A model generated the notes under the pieces. That model saw nothing but the letters and a program-made list of their open reading frames with translations, was not told the origin of the DNA and did not search any database. Shown piece after piece: positions 43,334-49,232 of a DNA stretch of 49,232 bases. Position 1 is the first letter of the stretch. Every line of letters starts with the position of its first letter. Origin of the DNA: Thermoplasmata archaeon (GTDB taxonomy: Archaea > Thermoplasmatota > Thermoplasmata > Thermoplasmatales > Thermoplasmataceae); contig JAJYZI010000004.1 in assembly GCA_021800105.1 (NCBI GenBank), forward strand, positions 1 to 49,232, in the 5' to 3' direction. The translations under genes were made by a program, and so were the position numbers.

Positions 43334-44216
43334 AGAAGCCATAGTCGTTTCATATAATGATCCTCAGGGCCTTAAGCAGATGATTGACTCGCTGCTTTGC
43401 TCGTCATTCGTAAGAATAGCAGTGGCATATGGTTCCCCGAACATTGCTGATTATTCTTTCTTAGATGAAGTAAATGATACAAGATTAATACGGATCAGAG
43501 AGAAAGAACGTGGAGGGAAAATAGCAGCGATAAATTCCTGCCTTGATTTTATGCACGGCGATATTCTTTATCTTATTTCCTCAGACATTCACTTCGATCC
43601 ATCTGCTATCAGCGAAATTGAGCGATGTTTCTCCAGCGAAGTTGGAGTTGTGTTCCCCGATGTCGTCCCGATTGAGAGGCCCGGACTTTCATCGAGGACT
43701 GGAGCACTGTTATGGCAGATAAGGAACGCTTCGCTCATGCATATTGCATTAAAAGGTGAAATACCGCATGGAGGAGAGATGATTGCGTTCCGCCGGGAGC
43801 TTGTTTCAAGAATGCCTGATGTCGTTAATGATGAGGAATACATCTGCATGTTAGCCGCAAGTCAAGGTATGAAGGTTGTATACGCAGATAATGTAAAGAT
43901 CAACAACCTAGCTGCTGAAAACGTTCGAGACTATATTATGCAGAGGAGTAGAATTATCTATGGGCACAGGCAGATGTGGTCCATGGGATTCCGGCCACAG
44001 ATAATGGATTTTCTGCTGCTTTCAGATCCGCTCCTTTTTTTCAGAAACATATATGCAGCAATTAGGAAGAGAAGCGATCTCGGACCTTACATTTTCCCGC
44101 TTCTCTTGCTCGAGACTATAAGCCTGCTATCCTCTTACAGGTACGAACGAAGAAAGAATGTGCTCATATGGAGTTTGGCAATGTCTACAAAGCCTTCAAG
44201 TGGCTGGAAGCGATAA
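43326..44216 (+). CDS. family 2 glycosyltransferase, membrane-associated
   Basis: Starting at ATG 43326 the protein is 296 residues: IKEAIVVSYNDPQGLKQMI opening, GKIAAINSCLDFMHGDILYL, SSDIHFDPSAI where DxD usually stands (here S-S-D), then GGEMIAFRREL, NDEEY and QRSRIIYGHRQ, typical of the C-terminal GT-A acceptor region. A hydrophobic C-terminal segment (YIFPLLLLETISLLSSY) may anchor it. The longer frame from 43221 runs inside the nucleotidyltransferase gene and is not used. It could work on an undecaprenyl/dolichyl-type glycan. Confidence 0.85.
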   Translation: MIKEAIVVSYNDPQGLKQMIDSLLCSSFVRIAVAYGSPNIADYSFLDEVNDTRLIRIREKERGGKIAAINSCLDFMHGDILYLISSDIHFDPSAISEIERCFSSEVGVVFPDVVPIERPGLSSRTGALLWQIRNASLMHIALKGEIPHGGEMIAFRRELVSRMPDVVNDEEYICMLAASQGMKVVYADNVKINNLAAENVRDYIMQRSRIIYGHRQMWSMGFRPQIMDFLLLSDPLLFFRNIYAAIRKRSDLGPYIFPLLLLETISLLSSYRYERRKNVLIWSLAMSTKPSSGWKR

Positions 44217-44249
44217 CACCTTTCACTGTAAGATAAGAGAGGTGTAAAC

Positions 44250-45107
44250 ATGGAATACAGGGAATTTGGAAAGACTGGTTTTAAACTGCCGCTATTTGGA
44301 ATGGGCACATATTATGATCCAGGGTGGATAGCAGCTGCCAAGCTTCTGAAGATGAAGCCAAGGAGTGAATTACACCTAAATGCAATAATTACAGGCCTTG
44401 ACCAGGGTGTGAATTTCATTGATACCGCCGAGATTTATGGAACGGAGACTCTGGTGGCCAAAGCAATATCCGGGAGAAAAAGGGACGAAATCTTCATAGC
44501 GACGAAGGTTTGGAGATCCAATCTCGATTATGATTCTGTGATCAAGTCCTGCAATGGGAGCCTGAAGAATCTCCAGACAAGTTATATAGACCTTTACCAG
44601 ATTCATTTTCCCAACAAACGGATCAAGATTTCAGAAACCATGAGAGCAATGGAGTATCTTGTAAAGGAGGGGAAAATCAGGTATATTGGTATAAGCAATT
44701 TTTCCCTAAGACAGATGCTGGATGCTGAGGAAGCATTAAAAACAAATGATCTTGCTTCTACGCAGATGCCGTACAGCCTCGTTGATGGAAAGATAGAAAA
44801 GGATATTCTTCCCCACTGCCGTGAAAGAAAAATGGCAGTTCTTGCTTATTATCCCCTGGGACATGGAAAGCTTGGATCGGATAACGCATCCCTGAGCGCT
44901 GCTGTCGCTGATATTTCGAGGAACCATGGAGGGAAGTCATTGTCGCAAATCGCCCTGAACTGGTTCTATTCTAAGCACGAAAATGTGTTTCCCATACCTA
45001 GGGCATCAAATACAGTGCATGTCACAGAAAATGTCGGTTCTGTTGGCTGGAGACTCAGTATGGATGAGATCAGCAGACTTGAAAGCACAATTTCAAGAGC
45101 GAAATAG
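44250..45107 (+). CDS. aldo/keto reductase
   Basis: The 285-residue NADPH-dependent oxidoreductase has the catalytic tetrad in DTAEIYG (Asp, Tyr), ATKVW (Lys) and YQIHF (His). The binding motifs are YIGISNFSLRQM and the C-terminal IPRASNTVHVTEN. A clear ribosome-binding GAGGTG stands 7 nt before the ATG, as expected for an internal operon gene, and the gap to the glycosyltransferase is 33 nt. The substrate (a sugar or aldehyde) is not predictable. Confidence 0.93.
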   Translation: MEYREFGKTGFKLPLFGMGTYYDPGWIAAAKLLKMKPRSELHLNAIITGLDQGVNFIDTAEIYGTETLVAKAISGRKRDEIFIATKVWRSNLDYDSVIKSCNGSLKNLQTSYIDLYQIHFPNKRIKISETMRAMEYLVKEGKIRYIGISNFSLRQMLDAEEALKTNDLASTQMPYSLVDGKIEKDILPHCRERKMAVLAYYPLGHGKLGSDNASLSAAVADISRNHGGKSLSQIALNWFYSKHENVFPIPRASNTVHVTENVGSVGWRLSMDEISRLESTISRAK

Positions 45108-45169
45108 AAGAGGTTTAGATTTTTTGTATTCGCTTTTGGTATATTCTAATATGGAAAATTGAGGCAAAG

Positions 45170-45177
45170 TTTATACA
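45170..45177 (+). promoter_or_regulatory. box A deciding the start of the 45200 membrane protein
   Basis: TTTATACA is centred about 26 nt before ATG 45200 and only about 12 nt before the earlier ATG 45185, so the shorter protein is preferred. Confidence 0.6.
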
Positions 45178-45199
45178 TTATAATATGGATCATTATCTA

Positions 45200-45652
45200 A
45201 TGGCAGATAAAAAACAGAGGGATAGTTACTTCGTTACGCAGGGCCTGCTCCTGGTAGTTGCGTTCATAACGGCGGTTGCCATCCTTCTTACAGATAATAA
45301 CCTGCAGACTGATTTCCAGACTGTTCCGAAGTATTTTTATCACTGGTATGGGATGCTCGTTGTTGCATTGATCTCGCTTATAGGGGGTGCTTTGATAGCC
45401 GTAAAGCATAACACATTTTTCGGAAAGATAGGAGTAATCGGTTCCGCTATTGTCGCAATATTCCTCGTAGCGGATATAGCCACGTATTCGTCCCTAAATG
45501 TTGGGCTTTCCGCATCCCAGTTCGCTGGTTATCTATTCAGTTTCTCCCGCTATGACGGGTTCCAGCACTACATCCCCGGACTTTATCCGCTTCTTTTCAT
45601 TGAATATATTCTCGTGATCATAGTAGGAGCCATAGGTCTTAGGAAAAAATAG
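45200..45652 (+). CDS. four-helix membrane protein, function unknown
   Basis: The 150-residue protein starts MADKKQRDSYF and has four hydrophobic helices (about 13-32, 47-66, 72-92, 120-145) separated by the loop SASQFAGYLFSFSRYDGF. The end is a short GLRKK tail. I do not recognise a family. Its promoter gives a leaderless transcript. An ATG five codons upstream (45185) is the alternative. Confidence 0.72.
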   Translation: MADKKQRDSYFVTQGLLLVVAFITAVAILLTDNNLQTDFQTVPKYFYHWYGMLVVALISLIGGALIAVKHNTFFGKIGVIGSAIVAIFLVADIATYSSLNVGLSASQFAGYLFSFSRYDGFQHYIPGLYPLLFIEYILVIIVGAIGLRKK

Positions 45653-45702
45653 GAATTTCACTCAACATCGAAATTCATGAAAACCCTATTTTAGGCAGGG
45701 AT

Positions 45703-46230
45703 TCAGAAAAATTCGGAAACAGACTTCGGGCTGTTAATCCTGCTCAGGCCGCTTTCATCCTCTATCATTATAGTGAGCCCAATTGCACTTTCCCTTACGT
45801 TTGACAACCTGTTTCGAATAACGTTGATTTTAGATTCGTTTTCCGGGTCTCCCATAAATAGGTCAAGGCGGTCATATATGGTGAGCAGGATTCCTTCGAC
45901 TGTCGTCAGATCGCCTCTGGAATCATCACCAGGAAGAATCTCCGCATCAAGCTCTGGTATTATTATAGATGCTTTCGGAGATCTGTATACAAGGACACTG
46001 AGGTCCTCGGGCTCGGTGATCCTGAGCGTAATTTTCTCCTTTTTTTCCTGCCCTTCTGAATATACCTGCGGGTTCTTGTACATGCAGTTGTGGCAGACAT
46101 ACGTGTTTATGACTATCCTTCCTTCATATGGTATTGTGGTCGTAAAGTAGATTAGGAATAGGTTTTTGCCGCAAACGGGGCATTTCATCGATGTTTCGAT
46201 TTCCGGTGGAGGTTCATAGTCTTCCGGCAT
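45703..46230 (-). CDS. ZPR1-type zinc finger protein
   Basis: The 175-residue protein has one zinc finger, CPVC (17-20) with CHNC about 30 residues later, followed by a ZPR1-type beta domain (KITLRITEPEDLSVLVYRSPKASIIIPELDAEI) and helical hairpin. Archaea carry single-module ZPR1 proteins. The eukaryal protein binds translation elongation factor eEF1A and assists its folding. The first 17 bases overlap the end of the IDI-2 gene, so it is coupled to isoprenoid genes. Confidence 0.88.
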   Translation of the reverse strand: MPEDYEPPPEIETSMKCPVCGKNLFLIYFTTTIPYEGRIVINTYVCHNCMYKNPQVYSEGQEKKEKITLRITEPEDLSVLVYRSPKASIIIPELDAEILPGDDSRGDLTTVEGILLTIYDRLDLFMGDPENESKINVIRNRLSNVRESAIGLTIMIEDESGLSRINSPKSVSEFF

Positions 46231-47284
46231 CGTAAGCTCCCATCCATGTTTTCAACGGATCAAAAATAATCCTTTTCGCTTTTCTCAGCTGTTCGATCTT
46301 AGAAGATCCTGTGAGGAACATTGTTATCTTAAGATCCCGGATAATCTGGTAAATAACGGCCTCAATCTGTTCGTATGAATCGTCTGCACCTTTGAGAAGA
46401 GATCTTGCGAAGCCTCCCATCGCTGCTCCAAGACTTAGTGCCTTGGCTAGATCCTGCCCATTCCTGAGTCCACCACTTCCAATTGTCGGTAGGATATCAT
46501 GACAATATTCTATTGAGGCTGGCGATGGGACACCCCAGTTCCAGAAAGTTTCCCCTGATGTCATCTTTTCACTATCGCCCGCATTTTTCGCCCTGTAATA
46601 TTCAATCGCAGCGAAGGATGTGCCTCCCAGTCCTCCAACATCTATAGCCCTGACGCCTGCGTCCTTGAGCTGCAAGCATGCCTCCCTGGAAAAACCGTTT
46701 CCTGTTTCCTTGGCGATGACGGGATAACTTCCAGCAACTTCAGAAAGCCTTTTCAAAATGCCCTTGGCATTGTGATCTCCTTCGGGTTGGACCATTTCCT
46801 GGAGAAAGTTGAAATGAACAATCAGGAAACTAGCATCTATCAGCTTGAACGCGTACTCGATATCAGCATCAGTGAAAGCTCCTTTTCCCTGCTTAACGAG
46901 TTGTGGAGCACCTATGTTAGCAAGTCTGACAGGCACCTTAAATTCATTGATCACGGAATAAGTCTCCGAGAGTCCGTGATCCTGGATGCATGCACGCATG
47001 CTTCCTACCCCCATCGGAATGTTAAACTTCTCAGCCGCCTTTGCAAGGTTCCGGTTTATTGTCTTTGCCCTGCTTGTTCCACCTGTCATTGATGAGATGA
47101 CCATAGGATGTGAGAACTTCTTACCAAGAAACCCAGCCTCGGTTGAAATTAAGTCATAATCGAAGTCAGGTACAGCCTGGTGTATCAGGCGTATATCATC
47201 CCAGTAGTTTCTCTCGGAGGTTACCTTCTCCTCCTCAGCTATCTTTATATGTTCAGTCTTGCGAGCCTCTATCTTTTCATCCAA
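46214..47284 (-). CDS. fni: isopentenyl-diphosphate isomerase, type 2
   Basis: The 356-residue FMN-dependent enzyme interconverts IPP and DMAPP for archaeal lipids. Family motifs are RKTEHI near the start, ISSMTGGT, the glycine-rich MGVGSMR, NIGAPQL, VIAKETGNG, VGGLGGTSF and GSGGLRNGQDLAKALSLGA. It begins with TTG 47284, immediately after the IPK stop, so these two consecutive late mevalonate-pathway steps are expressed together. Confidence 0.96.
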   Translation of the reverse strand: MDEKIEARKTEHIKIAEEEKVTSERNYWDDIRLIHQAVPDFDYDLISTEAGFLGKKFSHPMVISSMTGGTSRAKTINRNLAKAAEKFNIPMGVGSMRACIQDHGLSETYSVINEFKVPVRLANIGAPQLVKQGKGAFTDADIEYAFKLIDASFLIVHFNFLQEMVQPEGDHNAKGILKRLSEVAGSYPVIAKETGNGFSREACLQLKDAGVRAIDVGGLGGTSFAAIEYYRAKNAGDSEKMTSGETFWNWGVPSPASIEYCHDILPTIGSGGLRNGQDLAKALSLGAAMGGFARSLLKGADDSYEQIEAVIYQIIRDLKITMFLTGSSKIEQLRKAKRIIFDPLKTWMGAYDAGRL

Positions 47285-48022
47285 TTAAATCACCGTGCCG
47301 ATGAAATCTTTCTCCCCAATGTCATTAAGCCTTTCAGGTTTGTTACCGTTGACAACAACAACCTTTCCTGCATGCTTTCTTATCTTCAATATTTTCTCGT
47401 ACTTTGACTTCATGCCGCCAGTCACGTCATTCATGACCTGGCTAAACGCAATGTTCCTGTCAATGGATTTGAGTAGCTTAGCATCACTGACTGTCTTTGG
47501 GTCATTATCGTAGATTCCGTCAACATCGGTCATGAATATTACCAGATTTGGTTTGAATACTGCACTGAGAGCTACCAAAAGATCATCCGCCGAGATAATC
47601 TTTATCATTCCTGCGCGCAGAATAACATCACCCATGCCCAGTGGAGTGAACCCCAGAGACAAGTATTTTTTGAAATCAGTGAGGTCGGGAGACCCGTTTC
47701 GGTATATAGACTGGGTGGGAATACTGATGGGGGATAATCCTTCTTCAAGCATAATTCCCGCGATCCTGGTATTGAGATCAAGAACGTCTTTGTGAACTAT
47801 TGAGAAAGCATGCACATCCTCTTGCTTGAACTTCTTTGGGAAACCGCTTTTCTTGGCAATAATATGACCGAATGATCCTGCCCCGTGAGTCATTATAAGA
47901 TCTTCATTCAAAATGGAAAGTGTCTGAATGATTTTTTTGCAAGAGTCTTCCCTGAATCTCCTGTACACATTCTTGTCAGTTATCACACTGCCGCCGATCT
48001 TAACTAATATCAATACGAACAT
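47285..48022 (-). CDS. ipk: isopentenyl phosphate kinase
   Basis: The roughly 245-residue amino-acid-kinase-fold enzyme phosphorylates isopentenyl phosphate to IPP. Motifs are LVKIGGSVITDK at the N-terminus, MTHGAGSFGH with the catalytic His, FMTDVDGIYD and DVTGGMKSK. In Thermoplasmatales the mevalonate route goes through 3-phosphomevalonate and decarboxylation to isopentenyl phosphate, so IPK is essential there. ATG 48022 fits the family N-terminus. ATG 48037 adds five residues and is the alternative. First gene of the IPK-IDI2-ZPR1 operon. Confidence 0.95.
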   Translation of the reverse strand: MFVLILVKIGGSVITDKNVYRRFREDSCKKIIQTLSILNEDLIMTHGAGSFGHIIAKKSGFPKKFKQEDVHAFSIVHKDVLDLNTRIAGIMLEEGLSPISIPTQSIYRNGSPDLTDFKKYLSLGFTPLGMGDVILRAGMIKIISADDLLVALSAVFKPNLVIFMTDVDGIYDNDPKTVSDAKLLKSIDRNIAFSQVMNDVTGGMKSKYEKILKIRKHAGKVVVVNGNKPERLNDIGEKDFIGTVI

Positions 48023-48209
48023 AATGCATTTAGGCATTAACTTCTTTTCTTTAATTCAAAGTGGTTTAGTAGATGTACACATCAGGTTTGATACAGCAGG
48101 TTAAGTCCTATTTCCTGTTTTAGATATTCCAAGTTACTTGCCTTGATCGCTTTACTCAAAAGCAATCATCAGCACAGATTAGTTTTTGCCCACGTACATA
48201 AAATCATGA

Positions 48210-48217
48210 TTTATTTA
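48210..48217 (+). promoter_or_regulatory. box A of the methyltransferase gene
   Basis: TTTATTTA is centred about 28 nt before TTG 48242 and supports leaderless initiation at that TTG. The remaining gap (48038-48209) is AT-rich with no ORF. Confidence 0.45.
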
Positions 48218-48241
48218 TGAGTAAACGTTAATTAGATTAAA

Positions 48242-48925
48242 TTGCGTTTTTGTTTTGTGGATCCTCCTGATTACGAAAACTATGATTACCTCGGTGAGTG
48301 GAAAAATAGAGAAATACTGGATTTGGCGGAAAGAAGACTTATTATGAAACTCGCTGGAAGCCCAAAAAAGACGCTCGAGCTGGGCGGTGGATTTGGGAGA
48401 ATCACCTCTGTCCTGGAGAGAATAAGCGAAGAGACTTATATGGTCGATTTCTCTAGCAGGAACTTAGAAGAAGCTAAAAAACGGTTGACCAGAACACAAT
48501 TGAGGCGTTGTGATTTTTTCAACCTCCCCTTTGAAAGCGGTCTGTTTGATCTAATAGTAATGGTTAGAGTTATGCATCATATCAACAATCCAACTTTAGT
48601 GTATGATGAAATACTCAGGGTAGGCAAAAAAGGTTCGACAGTAATCATTTCAATTCCATACTCACCCCTTTCGAAAATGAGGGAAATAAAAGAAATAAGA
48701 GAAGTTAAGACAAAATTAGGGGTACATAAAATATATTATGGCCCACCAGAAACATACCTGGATAAGAGAATGAGTCTTGAGGCGATATTTGGAACCGGTT
48801 TGTTTGACAATAGAATCGGCAAAAAGCTGCACAAATTGAGTTTCCTGAGCTTTTTTGACGTAACTACAGCCAGATTTTGGAAATTGAAAAACAACCTATT
48901 TCTTAAATTTAGGTTGCCTGACTGA
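48242..48925 (+). CDS. SAM-dependent class I methyltransferase
   Basis: The 227-residue protein has the SAM-binding motif I as TLELGGGFGRITSVL, motif II YMVDFSSRNLEEAKK, and LIVMVRVMHHINNP, as in the UbiE/COQ5-like Methyltransf_11 group. The codons are richer in A/T than those of the rest of the window (about 35% G+C in the lines I counted). Next to a glycosyltransferase it may modify a glycan, but that is inference. The end overlaps the convergent gene by 30 bp. Confidence 0.85.
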   Translation: MRFCFVDPPDYENYDYLGEWKNREILDLAERRLIMKLAGSPKKTLELGGGFGRITSVLERISEETYMVDFSSRNLEEAKKRLTRTQLRRCDFFNLPFESGLFDLIVMVRVMHHINNPTLVYDEILRVGKKGSTVIISIPYSPLSKMREIKEIREVKTKLGVHKIYYGPPETYLDKRMSLEAIFGTGLFDNRIGKKLHKLSFLSFFDVTTARFWKLKNNLFLKFRLPD

Positions 48926-49232
48926 ATCAAGCAGACCAAGCAAGAGATTTTCCATCAGCTTTTTCCTGTTTTGTTCTCCCAACATGATGTAGGTAAGTAG
49001 ATTTGGAAGAATGAATTTAAGCGAGTGGAAGAGTGCCCTCCAAATAAAAAATGAGTCATTTAAATGAACTTCCCTCATATACGTGAACCAGTTTGTAATC
49101 TCTAGCTTTACGCGGTTTGGATCACTGCGACCATGCACTGACCAGTACCCAAATTTTCCAGGTAAAGGCACATCGTGATAAATTTTAGCGTATGATGTGG
49201 CAAGCACTTTAAAACCAGCCGACTTTAACTTT
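48896..49232 (-). CDS. C-terminal part of a family 2 glycosyltransferase (runs off the edge)
   Basis: An open frame continues to the window end. The visible about 112 residues read LKSAGFKVLATSYAKIYHDV, like the end of the GT2 catalytic domain (G.KV...A.V.H), followed by the aromatic region typical of rhamnosyl/galactofuranosyl transferases (WFTYMREVHLNDSFFIWRAL). A GTG at 49207 is not a start but an internal Val. The first two thirds lie outside the window. Confidence 0.7.
   Translation of the reverse strand, partial: KLKSAGFKVLATSYAKIYHDVPLPGKFGYWSVHGRSDPNRVKLEITNWFTYMREVHLNDSFFIWRALFHSLKFILPNLLTYIMLGEQNRKKLMENLLLGLLDSVRQPKFKK

Noticed and set aside
1-49232. CRISPR array, insertion sequence, prophage or integrated plasmid
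   Set aside because: No regularly spaced repeats, transposase, integrase, terminal inverted repeats with target duplications, or phage structural genes were seen.

Overview
The window looks like chromosomal DNA of an acidophilic, wall-less euryarchaeon of the Thermoplasmatales (Thermoplasma-like, but genus not determined). The reasons are: a proteasome alpha subunit very close to the Thermoplasma protein as I remember it; archaeal pelota, SBDS, GINS, RadA, type II GAPDH and isopentenyl phosphate kinase; a thermopsin-type acid protease; several huge Ser/Thr/Asn-rich surface proteins with signal peptide and C-terminal membrane anchor; and an archaeal RNase P RNA. Base composition looks mid-range, roughly mid-40s % G+C by eye, and drops towards the right edge. 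Many genes have an archaeal box A (TTTATA-like) about 22-28 nt upstream of the start codon, so many mRNAs appear leaderless. I used this spacing to correct several starts.

Layout. 0.1-3.6 kb: HIT protein, valyl-tRNA synthetase, small membrane protein. 3.6-5.5 kb (minus): GH15 trehalase/glucoamylase-like enzyme. 5.6-9.5 kb: compact shikimate operon aroB-aroE-aroK(GHMP)-aroA with overlapping genes. 9.8-11.4 kb: arginyl-tRNA synthetase. 11.6-14.5 kb (minus): 973-residue surface protein. 14.6-17.1 kb (minus): rtcB coupled to an amidohydrolase. 17.3-18.5 kb: small protein, winged-helix protein, acetyltransferase. 18.5-20.1 kb (minus): psmA and SBDS. 20.2-23.2 kb: TIM-barrel hydrolase, GINS, RNase P RNA, a tiny zinc-type protein, a glycosyltransferase. 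23.2-26.6 kb (minus): thermopsin-like surface protease. 26.8-28.8 kb (minus): tRNA-Glu, pelota, a Mut7-C RNase and a broken ubiX. 28.8-33.8 kb (minus): small secreted protein, ABC exporter pair, old-yellow-enzyme-type flavoprotein. 33.8-37.6 kb (minus): 1252-residue surface protein ending in a cytosolic winged-helix-like tail. 37.8-40.3 kb: gap-radA-ACT operon. 40.3-42.5 kb (minus): M61 peptidase with PDZ domain and a four-helix membrane protein. 42.7-45.7 kb: nucleotidyltransferase, glycosyltransferase, aldo/keto reductase, membrane protein. 45.7-48.0 kb (minus): IPK-IDI2-ZPR1. 48.2-49.2 kb: methyltransferase and a glycosyltransferase running off the edge.

Most of the window is core information processing and central metabolism, interrupted by large surface-protein genes. 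I see no CRISPR array, insertion sequence, prophage or defence island. The best leads are: a Mut7-C-type RNase translationally coupled to pelota, suggesting a ribosome-rescue/no-go-decay nuclease; the immediately upstream ubiX, which has lost its middle and changed frame; the RNase reading frame, whose conserved N-terminal Asp lies before any canonical start codon; and the giant ectodomain-membrane-helix-winged-helix protein, which may be a one-piece surface sensor.
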